DNA of 59,078 nt from the NCBI GenBank assembly GCA_017465605.1, contig JAFTVW010000020.1:1-59078 (forward strand), written 5' to 3'. The position numbers and the translations under genes were made by a program. The stretch's first letter is position 1; each line of letters opens with the position of its first letter. Below are positions 43,492-51,497 of the stretch, in pieces. A model generated the notes under the pieces. The model did no database searches and had not been told where the DNA came from. It saw only the letters and a list, made by a program, of their open reading frames with translations. The DNA is from Alistipes sp. (lineage in GTDB: Bacteria > Bacteroidota > Bacteroidia > Bacteroidales > Rikenellaceae).

Positions 43492-44478
43492 TTATGGAAT
43501 ACGTTTTAGCAATAGGTGGCTCATCAAAAACTCGGCTGCAAGCAGTACGATGGCCGCAAGCAGAAGCGTGAACCAATGTTCGTGATATAGCGTAAGGTCG
43601 GTAATCTCGACCTTGCTCTTCTCCAATTCGTTAATCTCGTTGTAGATACTCTGCAACTTCTCTTTGTCGGTGGCTCGGAAGTAGCGACCTCCCGTATGAG
43701 AGGCAATCTCTTCGAGAGTCTTTTCGTCAATCTCGACGGGCATCATCTGGTAGCTCACGTTGCCAAACATATCCACCACAGGATAGGGAGCTTTGCCGCG
43801 AGTTCCCACTCCCACAGTATAGACCTTGATTCCCATATCGGCTGCGATGTCGGCCGCCATCAGCGGGCCAATCTCGCCACGATTGTTTACGCCATCGGTC
43901 AGCAGGATTATTACCTTGCTCTTGGCATCGCTCTCACGCAGACGATTCACAGCCGTAGCCAATCCGTTACCGATGGCCGTTCCGTCCTCAATCACGCCAC
44001 TGCGCAGGCGCGAGAGCATCGTGATAAGCGAGTTCTTGTCGGTTGTGAGCGGACTTTGAGTGAAGGCCTCACCTGCGAAGGCTGCAATACCTATGCGGTC
44101 ACCCACGCGGTCGTTGATAAAGGCCGCTGCAACCTCTTTGGCCGCAACCATACGGTCGGGCTCGAAGTCGCGGGCAAGCATCGAGCCCGAAATATCCATC
44201 GCAAGCATAATGTCGATACCTTCGGCATCGGTACGGCTCTTTTGTTCTATGATTTGCGGGCGGGCCAACGCTACAATCATCAATGCTATGGCGGCACATC
44301 GCATCGCAAATGGTGCGTGGCGCAACCAATATCGCAGTGTGCGTGGCGCACGGCGCACTCCTTCGATTGAGGATATGCGAATGGCCGTACCTCCTCGCAG
44401 GGTGCGATAGATATAGAAGGCTATAATCGGTAGCAATACTACGAGTAGCCACAATAGATATGGATTTGCGAATCTCAC
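43492..44478 (-). CDS. batA: BatA-type von Willebrand factor A membrane protein
   Basis: 328 aa. N-terminal helices at about 7-25 and 56-74. The MIDAS motif is Met-Asp-Ile-Ser-Gly-Ser-Met near 93-99, with Thr-Asp-Gly-Val-Asn-Asn further on. The C-terminal helix is at about 303-322. The architecture is the same as its neighbour BatB, with Arg-rich Arg-Ala-Pro-Arg-Thr-Leu-Arg near residue 43. The two VWA genes are consecutive, as in canonical Bat operons. Here the TPR gene precedes rather than follows them. Confidence 0.8.
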   Translation of the reverse strand: MRFANPYLLWLLVVLLPIIAFYIYRTLRGGTAIRISSIEGVRRAPRTLRYWLRHAPFAMRCAAIALMIVALARPQIIEQKSRTDAEGIDIMLAMDISGSMLARDFEPDRMVAAKEVAAAFINDRVGDRIGIAAFAGEAFTQSPLTTDKNSLITMLSRLRSGVIEDGTAIGNGLATAVNRLRESDAKSKVIILLTDGVNNRGEIGPLMAADIAADMGIKVYTVGVGTRGKAPYPVVDMFGNVSYQMMPVEIDEKTLEEIASHTGGRYFRATDKEKLQSIYNEINELEKSKVEITDLTLYHEHWFTLLLAAIVLLAAEFLMSHLLLKRIP

Positions 44479-44510
44479 AGTCGTTTACTTTTTCGTTTTC
44501 TATGGGCCAA

Positions 44511-45383
44511 TTACCAATTCTTGCGGCCCTTTACAATTATGCCCTTTGCCTTTTTGTCGAGCTTGTCTTGGGTCTTGTCCTCCTGAGCCTGAATGGCATC
44601 TAAGAGCTGCTTCTGCTGCTCCTCGCTCATACCACTGCGATTCTGAGGCTGCTCGTTAGGCTTTTTATCCTCTTGCTCGTCTTGTTTATCATCGCCGCCA
44701 CCATCTTTATTCTGGTCTTGATTCTGCTGCTGATCCTTGTTGGGGTCTTGCTGCTGGTTTTGGTCCTGATTATTCTGATTTTGGTTTTGGTCGTTGTTCT
44801 TATTGTCCTGATTTTGATTCTGATCCTGATTTTGGTCCTGTTGCTGGTCTTGATTCTGATTCTGATTTTGATTTTGTTCGAGCAACTTCTTGGTGAGGGC
44901 GTAGTTGTACTTCGCCTCCATATCATCGGGACGCAGAGTCAAGGCCTTGCGGTAGCTGCTGAGTGCCTCTTGCAACTTCTGCAGGACAAATTGGGCATTA
45001 CCTAAATTATAATATGCGTCGGCACGCGCCGCGTCGCTCTGCAACGAGTCGAGAGCTGCCTTTTTCAACAAACCCTCGGCTTGCGACAGGTAGCCTGCGC
45101 TCATATTGGCCTCAGCCGACTCGGCATTTTGTGTGGCCGTAGAGTCGGCCATAGCTTGCCGAATCAGAGCGTTAGCCAAATTGTATCGCCCCTCGAAGAG
45201 CGTGCTATCGTGCAACATAGCCTCCTCGTAAGCCTCCGAACTGCGGGTGTAGAGCTCTCGGTTAAAGAGTTTGTTACCCTTGCGTATCAAACCCCTCTCA
45301 GGCATATTTTGGGCCTCGACCGATGGCGCAAGGCTCAGCAGAGCCACCGCCACCAAAGCAATATATCTCAATAGATTTCTCAT
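44511..45383 (-). CDS. batC: BatC-type TPR protein with Gln/Asn-rich region
   Basis: 290 aa with a signal peptide (1-24). TPR-like helices span residues 30-165 (Ala-Tyr-Tyr-Asn-Leu-Gly-Asn-Ala-Gln near 125, Ala-Leu-Thr-Leu-Arg-Pro-Asp-Asp-Met-Glu-Ala-Lys-Tyr-Asn-Tyr). These are followed by about 70 residues of almost pure Gln, Asn, Asp and Lys (roughly 172-245). The C-terminus Lys-Gly-Arg-Lys-Asn-Trp matches the Lys-(Asn/Asp)-Trp end of BatC. It is probably an adaptor of the Bat complex in the periplasm. The repetitive region is a replication-slippage target. Confidence 0.75.
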   Translation of the reverse strand: MRNLLRYIALVAVALLSLAPSVEAQNMPERGLIRKGNKLFNRELYTRSSEAYEEAMLHDSTLFEGRYNLANALIRQAMADSTATQNAESAEANMSAGYLSQAEGLLKKAALDSLQSDAARADAYYNLGNAQFVLQKLQEALSSYRKALTLRPDDMEAKYNYALTKKLLEQNQNQNQNQDQQQDQNQDQNQNQDNKNNDQNQNQNNQDQNQQQDPNKDQQQNQDQNKDGGGDDKQDEQEDKKPNEQPQNRSGMSEEQQKQLLDAIQAQEDKTQDKLDKKAKGIIVKGRKNW

Positions 45384-45386
45384 ATC

Positions 45387-46478
45387 CTACTTGCTCTGCT
45401 GGTTTTGGGGTTTAACATTGTTTTTGGTCTCGGCCTTTTTTGCTGGACTCTCTGCGGGAAGGTCATCTGCATCATCGTCCTGCTCTGTGGGCTCCTCGGG
45501 CTTGGTCTGCTCGATAAAGTCCCACGCGGCACGATAGGCGGCCTCGTTCTCTTCGGCTTCGGGTATAGCTTTGGCGAACTTCACTAAATCGGCATCACGC
45601 AAAATCTGGGTCAAATCCATCGCGCTCTTCTGCGGAAGCTCAATATCTCGCATTGCGTCGATAATCTCGTCAGATGTCATCTCCATAGCACCCACAGCAT
45701 AGCGGCCAGCGATGTAAGAGCGGAGAATGTCGGTCAAAGTCGAGTAGTATAGTTTGTGCTTATCCTCCTGCCATAAGCGTTCCCCGCGCAACTTCTCCAA
45801 AGCGGCAAAAGCGATGACGTGGGGTGGCTGTGGTGGAGCAGGCTTGAACAAATCGCCCAAATTCTTGCCGTAGTGGCGCATAATGCGAATAGCGGCATAG
45901 ATAAGAAGCGCAAGTAGGAGCAATGCCAGCAGTGTCCACTTGATATAACCTGTAATCTCGGCAAACTTGAATGGGAGGTTGTGTTGTGGCTTGATGTCGA
46001 AAATGGTGTGCGACGTCGAGTCGATAAGGAACGTTGTGACAAGCAAATCGAGCGTGTCCGTAGAGCGAACAGTGTCGATAATATTCTTATCGGCAAACAT
46101 CACCTGTGGTACGACACGATGGATTCCCTCCTCGAAGGCAGCCAGCAAATAGCTCTTGCGGAGTTTCAGTCGGCGACCATCTCGTTCAAGAGTGTCGATA
46201 GCGCAATCCTCGATAAGTTCGTATGCCTCGGCTCCTTCGCCTCCAAAGTTGGGGAAGAACACGTCTTGCATCAAATCCTTCTCAACGTCAATCGAGTAGG
46301 TGAATCTATCGCCAATGCCAATCGAGTCGGGCTCAACCTGTCCACTCACCTTTGGAGTATTGTTGGACGTTGTAGTGCCTTCGTCTTGTGCTGTGGCGAC
46401 AAAAAACGAGCATACGCCAACCACGATGGTCAGCGTCAGCCACAATTTTGCATTTTGAATTTTGAATTTTGAATTCAT
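45387..46478 (-). CDS. Bat-operon membrane protein of unknown function
   Basis: 363 aa. An N-terminal hydrophobic segment (about 13-30) is followed by a periplasmic beta-domain (35-170), one transmembrane helix (about 180-202, Leu-rich), and a cytoplasmic helical domain (205-320, DUF4381-like: Tyr-Tyr-Ser-Thr-Leu-Thr-Asp-Ile-Leu-Arg-Ser-Tyr). The tail is acidic and disordered. Such a protein commonly sits between DUF58 and batA. The first 11 codons derive from an intergenic 9-nt repeat (46444-46476), so the start codon and n-region appear borrowed from it. It begins 6 nt after the DUF58 stop. Confidence 0.7.
   Translation of the reverse strand: MNSKFKIQNAKLWLTLTIVVGVCSFFVATAQDEGTTTSNNTPKVSGQVEPDSIGIGDRFTYSIDVEKDLMQDVFFPNFGGEGAEAYELIEDCAIDTLERDGRRLKLRKSYLLAAFEEGIHRVVPQVMFADKNIIDTVRSTDTLDLLVTTFLIDSTSHTIFDIKPQHNLPFKFAEITGYIKWTLLALLLLALLIYAAIRIMRHYGKNLGDLFKPAPPQPPHVIAFAALEKLRGERLWQEDKHKLYYSTLTDILRSYIAGRYAVGAMEMTSDEIIDAMRDIELPQKSAMDLTQILRDADLVKFAKAIPEAEENEAAYRAAWDFIEQTKPEEPTEQDDDADDLPAESPAKKAETKNNVKPQNQQSK
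46444..46476 (-). repeat. AATTCAAAA-type repeat serving as a gene start
   Basis: The minus strand reads three and a half copies of AATTCAAAA immediately after ATG, encoding Asn-Ser-Lys-Phe-Lys-Ile-Gln-Asn-Ala-Lys. The same repeat family is present in non-coding DNA at about 550-581. Confidence 0.75.
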
Positions 46479-46484
46479 TATTTG

Positions 46485-47369
46485 CTATCTCTTCTTAAAG
46501 AGCTTTATCAGTTCAACCACATAATCGCCATCGGTCGGAATCATTGCCGTATCTATGCGATTGCGACGCAGTAACTCGGTAATGGCAGCATCGCGCTCGG
46601 CCCAACTCTCGGCATAGTGTTCTCTCACGCGGCGTGACGAGGTGTCAACCCACACCTTACGGCCTGTCTCGGCATCTTCCAGCTCAACTATGCCAACATC
46701 TGGCAATTCGGCCTCGCGTCTATCCCACACTCTGATACCCACCAAATCGTGCTTCGAGCCTGCAATTTTGAGTGAATCCTCCAAAGCGGCTGCATCGCGT
46801 GGTGAGTTCATAAAGTCCGACAGAATAAAGGTCGTACATCGTTTCTTATTTACATTCGTGAGGTATCTCACCGCCTCCGAGATTGCTGTACGTTTCGACT
46901 CGGGGCGGAATTTGATAAGCTCGCGTATGATGGTGAGAATGTGGCTTCGACCCTTCTTTGGCGGGATAAACTTCTCGACCTTGTCGGAGAAGAATATACA
47001 ACCCACCTTGTCGTTGTTCTGAGCAGCCGAGAAGGCCAATACGGCGGCAATCTCGGTGATGACGTTCTTCTTCAATCGCTCGGTAGTGCCGAAACTGCGC
47101 GAATCGCTCACATCGACCAATAGCATCATCGTAAGCTCGCGCTCCTCCTCATAAATCTTGATGTGGGGCTTCGACGAGCGGGCTGTAACGTTCCAATCAA
47201 TATCGCGCACATCGTCGCCTGCGCGATACTCCCTCACCTCAGAAAACGACATACCACGTCCTCGGAAAGCAGTGTGATACTTTCCTGCGAAAATCTCGTT
47301 TGATAGACCTCGGGTCTTAATCTCGATTTTGCGAACTCGTTTGAGAATATCGTTCTCGCTCTGCTGCAT
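46485..47369 (-). CDS. DUF58-domain protein of the Bat operon
   Basis: 294 aa, soluble. The DUF58 signature Tyr-Arg-Ala-Gly-Asp-Asp-Val-Arg-Asp-Ile-Asp-Trp-Asn-Val-Thr-Ala-Arg is near residues 49-65. A degenerate VWA fold follows (Leu-Val-Asp-Val-Ser-Asp-Ser-Arg near 88-95). The N-terminal helix and Arg-Gly-Arg-Gly-Met-Ser-Phe-Ser-Glu-Val-Arg are also typical. DUF58 proteins act with MoxR ATPases, probably as the substrate-holding partner in assembling metal-dependent or membrane complexes. It is separated from moxR by 5 nt. Confidence 0.85.
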   Translation of the reverse strand: MQQSENDILKRVRKIEIKTRGLSNEIFAGKYHTAFRGRGMSFSEVREYRAGDDVRDIDWNVTARSSKPHIKIYEEERELTMMLLVDVSDSRSFGTTERLKKNVITEIAAVLAFSAAQNNDKVGCIFFSDKVEKFIPPKKGRSHILTIIRELIKFRPESKRTAISEAVRYLTNVNKKRCTTFILSDFMNSPRDAAALEDSLKIAGSKHDLVGIRVWDRREAELPDVGIVELEDAETGRKVWVDTSSRRVREHYAESWAERDAAITELLRRNRIDTAMIPTDGDYVVELIKLFKKR

Positions 47370-47374
47370 CTCGG

Positions 47375-48373
47375 TTAGGGTACTACGACGTTGTTAAGAA
47401 TCTCGGTGATAATCTGCTCGGTTGAGATGTTCTCAGCCTCGGCCTCATATGTTAGGCCAATACGGTGGCGCAATACATCGTGGCATACGGCACGCACGTC
47501 CTCGGGGATAACATATCCACGACGGCGAATGAAGGCATACGCACGGGCTGCCTTAGCAAGCGAGATGCTGGCACGAGGCGAGCCTCCGTAGGCGATAAGT
47601 GGCTGCAATTTCTCCAAGCTGTACTCGGCAGGCTCACGGGTTGCGAAGATGATGTCGATAATGTACTTCTCGATTTTCTCGTCCATATAAACATCTTCCA
47701 CCACGCGGCGGGCCTTCACAATGTCCTCGGGTGTGATAACCTTTGCGGGCGAGGGCATTCCACCTCCTGCAAGATTCATACGCACAATCTCGCGCTCCTC
47801 CTGCTTTTTGGGGTAAGAAATCTTTGCCTTCAACATAAAACGGTCAACCTGCGCCTCTGGCAATGGGTATGTTCCCTCCTGCTCCAATGGGTTTTGAGTT
47901 GCCAATACGAGGAATGGCTCGGGCAACTTGTAGGTCTCATCGCCGATTGTCACCTGACGCTCCTGCATAGCCTCCAAAAGCGCACTCTGCACCTTAGCGG
48001 GCGAGCGGTTAATCTCATCGGCCAGTACGAAATTGGCAAATACGGGGCCTTTGCGAACTACAAACTCCTCGCTCTTCTGAGAGTATATCAGCGTACCGAT
48101 GAGGTCGGCGGGGAGCAAATCGGGGGTGAACTGTATGCGGGCAAAATCGGCATCTACGGCCTTTGCCAATGTGGTGATAGCCAAAGTCTTGGCCAATCCG
48201 GGAACACCCTCCAACAAAATGTGACCATTCGAGAGCAAACCGATTAAAAGCGTATCAACCAGATGGCTCTGACCCACGATAACCTTGCTCATCTCCTGAC
48301 GAAGGCTATCCACAAATACGCTCTCGCGCTCGATGCGCTCGTTAAGCTCCTTGATGTTGATTACTTCACTCAT
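47375..48373 (-). CDS. MoxR-family AAA+ ATPase
   Basis: 332 aa. Walker A is Gly-Val-Pro-Gly-Leu-Ala-Lys-Thr near residues 57-64. Walker B is Leu-Ala-Asp-Glu-Ile-Asn-Arg near 120-126, followed by Ser-Pro-Ala-Lys-Val-Gln-Ser-Ala-Leu-Leu-Glu-Ala-Met. Sensor I is Ala-Thr-Gln-Asn-Pro. It is a MoxR-type chaperone-like ATPase, the first gene of the Bat operon, and probably remodels proteins with the adjacent DUF58 and VWA partners. Confidence 0.9.
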   Translation of the reverse strand: MSEVINIKELNERIERESVFVDSLRQEMSKVIVGQSHLVDTLLIGLLSNGHILLEGVPGLAKTLAITTLAKAVDADFARIQFTPDLLPADLIGTLIYSQKSEEFVVRKGPVFANFVLADEINRSPAKVQSALLEAMQERQVTIGDETYKLPEPFLVLATQNPLEQEGTYPLPEAQVDRFMLKAKISYPKKQEEREIVRMNLAGGGMPSPAKVITPEDIVKARRVVEDVYMDEKIEKYIIDIIFATREPAEYSLEKLQPLIAYGGSPRASISLAKAARAYAFIRRRGYVIPEDVRAVCHDVLRHRIGLTYEAEAENISTEQIITEILNNVVVP

Positions 48374-48699
48374 ATCTCTAAAATCATTTTTCGGTGGCAG
48401 ACGGCTCGGCCGCTTGCCGTAGTATAATTATTATTTTACGTTGTTACTTTTTGTATGCGCCTGCGATGGCTGTTCTCACGCGCATACACATAACGCACGC
48501 GAGAGGTATATTATTGCAAATATACAAAAAAATATTGTGCTGATGCTTATTGTCTTGATTTTCGCCTGCCGAAGCGTAGTATGCCCAGAGGAGTGGTATG
48601 TTGTGGATATGATGCAATTATTTGAAATACAATAAAATGCAGAATATGCGTCGATGGATTGCATTTTATCGTGAGTGGATTTTATTTGCCTTTCGGATT
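48374..48699. other. Intergenic region upstream of moxR
   Basis: No gene. It holds the moxR promoter region on the minus strand (48517-48524) and a hairpin AAAATGCA (48634-48641) / TGCATTTT (48660-48667) that would stop transcription weakly in either direction. Short reading frames across 48441-48664 look random. Confidence 0.5.
48517..48524 (-). promoter_or_regulatory. -7 element of the moxR-bat operon
   Basis: The minus strand reads TATATTTG. The predicted leader is about 130 nt. The -33 element is poor. Confidence 0.5.
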
Positions 48700-48880
48700 G
48701 TAATTATTGGTGGGCTGAAAATAACAAATCGAAATTGCGTGTTTTCCGTTAGGCAAAATAAAATTTTCGGACGAAAAGTTGGCTAATATCGTCCGAAACA
48801 TAGATTTTAGATGTGTTGGATTCCGTTCTATCTTGCCTACAAGATAGCATAAGGAGTCGTTTGCGCGACTCCTGTTTTTC
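48700..48880 (+). ncRNA. Candidate structured small RNA
   Basis: A plus-strand segment without a reading frame contains three consecutive perfect hairpins: 48765-48774 with 48789-48798 (10 bp, TTTCGGACGA arm), 48828-48835 with 48840-48847 (8 bp, loop CCTA), and 48852-48859 with 48866-48873 (8 bp). The last is followed by TGTTTTT, an intrinsic terminator. Upstream, TTG at 48659-48661 and TTTATTTG at 48681-48688 (19-nt spacing, one mismatch to the -7) could be its promoter. There is no plus-strand gene for the terminator to serve, which favours an independent RNA of about 180 nt. The family is not recognised. Confidence 0.5.
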
Positions 48881-48944
48881 GATTAGTTGTAATATCAAAA
48901 TGTGTTGCTATCTGGTATTTGCGTGATAAATAGTTGTAACTCAA

Positions 48945-49205
48945 CTACTTTATGTTCATATTGGAACGGAATCTCACATTGCGGCGAGCCGCAATTTTCA
49001 CTTTCTCACCTGTGCGGGGGTTACGACCCATACGCTCAGATACCTCAGCCATCGAAAATACACCGAATCCTGAGATAACAACTTTCTCTCCTTTATCAAG
49101 AGTCTCCTCTGCAATTTTGAACAGAGTGTCAACAATCTTCTTTACTTCACTTCTCGACGTGGTTGTTGTCTCTGCTATTGCGTTGACTAACTGCGATTTG
49201 TTCAT
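48945..49205 (-). CDS. HU-family DNA-binding protein
   Basis: 86 aa. It starts Met-Asn-Lys-Ser-Gln-Leu-Val-Asn-Ala-Ile-Ala-Glu. The core motif Gly-Phe-Gly-Val-Phe near residues 46-50 leads into the DNA-binding arm with Gly-Arg-Asn-Pro-Arg-Thr-Gly-Glu near 60-67, where the Asn-Pro turn intercalates in the minor groove. A histone-like homodimer that bends and compacts DNA. The C-terminal Arg-Phe-Arg-Ser-Asn is slightly unusual but within the family. It is transcribed away from the tRNA-Ser gene. Confidence 0.9.
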   Translation of the reverse strand: MNKSQLVNAIAETTTTSRSEVKKIVDTLFKIAEETLDKGEKVVISGFGVFSMAEVSERMGRNPRTGEKVKIAARRNVRFRSNMNIK

Positions 49206-49352
49206 ACAATTAAGGTTTTGTGGTTAGTTATAGGTTATAATGTGTAATACGAAATTACATATAATATTTTACACTTCCAAAATTTTTACACATTTTTTTT
49301 GCGCTGATAATGAGTGGTTTGGCAAACATTTCAAAAAAAAGTTATTAAAAAA

Positions 49353-49384
49353 TTTGCGTAAAACAAAAAAGTGTTCTACTTTTG
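49353..49384 (+). promoter_or_regulatory. Promoter of tRNA-Ser
   Basis: TTTG at 49353-49356 and TACTTTTG at 49377-49384 with exactly 20 nt between them: a near-perfect housekeeping promoter. The expected start is within a few bases of the mature tRNA 5' end at 49390. Confidence 0.85.
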
Positions 49385-49389
49385 CACTT

Positions 49390-49474
49390 GGAGAGATGGC
49401 AGAGTGGTCGATTGCGGCGGTCTTGAAAACCGTTGAGCTGCGAGGCTCCGGGGGTTCGAATCCCTCTCTCTCCG
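49390..49474 (+). tRNA. tRNA-Ser (anticodon UGA)
   Basis: 85-nt class II tRNA. Acceptor arms GGAGAGA and TCTCTCC pair perfectly. The anticodon loop CTTGAAA gives anticodon TGA, closed by CGGT/ACCG. The variable arm is long (serine type), and the T arm GGGGGTTCGAATCCCT has the standard GTTCGAAT loop. The discriminator is G, and CCA is not encoded. Confidence 0.95.
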
Positions 49475-49959
49475 CAGTAAAGGGTGTAAATCAAGTAGTT
49501 ACGAGATTTACACCCTTTTTTACACCCAAAAATCGAGGTTGAGTGTATTTTTTTTGAATTTTTAAGATAAATGCTGGCGAAAAAAGAAGAATGAGCGTCT
49601 TTCTCTTTTCGTCAGCATCTTTTTTGAGTGCTGCCCAAGCGAAAATAAGTTTAGTCCGTTTTGGGTATATAGCCAATGGACTAAACTAAATCTATTTTGA
49701 CCTATATCTTAATTATCTGAAATAAACAACAATACATTCCACTCGAAAAAATGTCGAAATGACACCCTTACAACTTTGCGTTATTTTTCGTGCCTTTGTC
49801 GGCTGAAGAGCATAAAGTTCTTCCTTTATATGAAAAATAACTCGAACTTACATTACTATATTTCAGCAGCGTACATCTACATCCCATATCAGCACGAATT
49901 GGGAGGACTGAAAGTAATGTAATTCTCTTTCAAAATCACTAATAAATATAAATAATTGT
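49475..49959. repeat. Repeat copy 1 downstream of tRNA-Ser, then non-coding DNA
   Basis: Bases 49461-49688 are repeated at 51498-51711. The unit includes the tRNA terminator (GGGTGTAAATC..GATTTACACCC with TTTTTT, 49482-49521), a second long hairpin (ATGCTGGCGAAAA at 49571-49583 pairing with TTTTCGTCAGCAT at about 49607-49619, followed by TTTTTT), and a third stem TTTAGTCC/GGACTAAA at about 49650-49685. From 49690 to 49959 nothing is coded; arms GTTATTTTTC (near 49780) and GAAAAATAAC (near 49833) form one loose inverted repeat. Confidence 0.8.
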
Positions 49960-50334
49960 ATGAGCAAAGTGCAGTTGTTCATAGTGGTGCTATGGGCATT
50001 GCTATGGGCTGAGGGCAGCTATGCCCAAAATTCTCATGTACTGACCTTAGGGTAGATGTTTGCTCTGGCAGACGAAAATAGCAAAACTATAAAGGCTGAG
50101 GAGGCTGCGGTTACAGAAGCGCAGCAGACGGTTAAGGCAGCCAAGAATGGCTATCTGCCTGACATTGACATCTCTTTGTCGACGTGTTATCTCGGCAATG
50201 GTTATCTTTTAGACCGTGAGTTTCTGAATGGGCAGAGTGTTTCGATGTCCCACTTCGGAAATAATTTTGCCATCAAGGTTACTCAACTTATCTACGCAGG
50301 TGGTGCTGACAAGGGATTTATGGTAATTGTGTAA
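49960..50334 (+). pseudogene. Truncated TolC-family outer membrane protein
   Basis: From ATG 49960 the frame gives a signal peptide (Leu-Trp-Ala-Leu-Leu-Trp-Ala-Glu-Gly-Ser-Tyr-Ala) and the TolC start Ser-His-Val-Leu-Thr-Leu-Gly. An in-frame TAG at 50053-50055 follows, after which it continues Met-Phe-Ala-Leu-Ala-Asp-Glu-Asn-Ser-Lys-Thr-Ile-Lys through a helical TolC-like segment to Tyr-Ala-Gly-Gly-Ala-Asp, where it stops at 50334. Intact TolC proteins have over 400 residues; only about 120 codons remain here. The gene is therefore dead twice over: nonsense mutation and loss of three quarters of its 3' part. An intact TolC gene of a different sequence is at 52446. Confidence 0.8.
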
Positions 50335-50346
50335 AAATGTGATACT

Positions 50347-51366
50347 TTATAAAGAGTCGGCTAAAATACCCGCCTGAGAATTAAGTGTAATTACAGTCAC
50401 TTCAGGATTGACACCGATTCTGAATGGAGCAGTACAACCAAGACCGACATTGATATAAAGCGTCTGTTCTCCACAATCATATCTGCCAGCAACCTCTTTG
50501 AACGAGAATGTTGCAGGAGTCCACCCGAATATCCTTATTTGGGCGTTATGTGTATGCCCCGAGAGCGTAAGCGGAATATCCGTATCGGGTACAACTTCGG
50601 CTTTCCAGTGGCTTGGGTCGTGCGAGAGAAGAATCCTAAATCCATCAGTTCCGTCCATCGCTCTCTTTAGGTCGCCTTGATGAATCGTAGGAAATCCTTG
50701 TTGGCTAAAATTTGCGTTGTCAACACCTATGAATGTAATCTTAGAGCCATCCTCAGCCTCTATGACTCTGTTTTCGTTTCTGAGTAGAGTCCAGCCAAGA
50801 ATATTTTTTTGGAAATCCACTAAATCTTCAACAGCTTTGTTTTTGTCAAGGTTGCGGTCGAAACCATATATCATAAAGTCGTGATTACCCAACACAGACA
50901 ATACCCCATATTTTGCATTCATTGTTTTGAGAATGTCTGCATAAGGCTCGGCCTCGCTTCTTCCTATGGTTACCATATCTCCAGTGAAACATATCAAGTC
51001 GGGAGAGTGGCTGTTGATTTCATCTATAAATTTCTTAAATTTTTCAGGAGAATCATCAAATGTCGATAAATGCAAATCTGAAATATGCACAATCTTGAAG
51101 CCATTAAACGCCTGCGGTATATCCTTGTGGGCATACTCTACTTCGATTGATTCAACCTTCCATCGACCAACGAAATATCCATATGCCATAAGGCTCCAAA
51201 ATAGCACTACCAGAATAATTGCTAAGCCCCCAAAGAGCCTGTATGGTATATGTAAATCTACTATTTTGCCAATGCACCATCCCAGAAACCAAAGGATATG
51301 TGGAACCAATGCCAACATAATAGCGCCTACAAGGCAGAAACATAGCATTATTTGTGTAGCTTTCAT
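50347..51366 (-). CDS. Membrane-anchored metallophosphoesterase (YkuE/YaeI type)
   Basis: 339 aa. Two hydrophobic helices (about 6-30 and 42-66) anchor a calcineurin-like domain. The metal ligands are visible in order: Ile-Ser-Asp-Leu-His-Leu near residue 95, Phe-Thr-Gly-Asp-Met-Val near 127, Gly-Asn-His-Asp near 159, Ser-His-Asp-Pro near 246, and Ser-Gly-His-Thr-His-Asn-Ala-Gln near 269. These are all motifs of an active di-metal phosphoesterase. YkuE/YaeI proteins act on lipid or wall-linked phosphates at the membrane; the substrate is unknown here. It lies between the two copies of the tRNA-flank repeat, back to back with the dead TolC gene. Confidence 0.85.
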   Translation of the reverse strand: MKATQIMLCFCLVGAIMLALVPHILWFLGWCIGKIVDLHIPYRLFGGLAIILVVLFWSLMAYGYFVGRWKVESIEVEYAHKDIPQAFNGFKIVHISDLHLSTFDDSPEKFKKFIDEINSHSPDLICFTGDMVTIGRSEAEPYADILKTMNAKYGVLSVLGNHDFMIYGFDRNLDKNKAVEDLVDFQKNILGWTLLRNENRVIEAEDGSKITFIGVDNANFSQQGFPTIHQGDLKRAMDGTDGFRILLSHDPSHWKAEVVPDTDIPLTLSGHTHNAQIRIFGWTPATFSFKEVAGRYDCGEQTLYINVGLGCTAPFRIGVNPEVTVITLNSQAGILADSL

Positions 51367-51388
51367 ATGTCAATATTCTTCATTATAA

Positions 51389-51396
51389 CAAAAGTA
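51389..51396 (-). promoter_or_regulatory. -7 element of the metallophosphoesterase gene
   Basis: The minus strand reads TACTTTTG, 23 nt before the ATG. No clear -33. Confidence 0.45.
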
Positions 51397-51497
51397 ATCA
51401 AAAATATTAGCATAAACGCATTTAATACGACTTTATTGCCAAGAGTAGTTCATTATTTGTAAATATACGAATCTCCATCGATATTGAGGTCAAACGC

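Noticed and set aside
44627-44926. Ile/Arg/Lys-rich and Leu/Ile/Val-rich frames opposite or out of frame with batC
   Set aside because: Shadows of the Gln/Asn-rich repeat in the BatC-like gene.
48700-48880. 6S RNA
   Set aside because: The three separate strong hairpins do not form the single long bulged duplex expected of 6S RNA.
49240-49542. 100-codon plus-strand frame
   Set aside because: It runs through the tRNA-Ser gene and its promoter.
49491-49676. Small minus-strand protein repeated at 51453-51695
   Set aside because: Both start at TTG inside the repeat, and the shared part is better explained by conserved hairpins than by coding.
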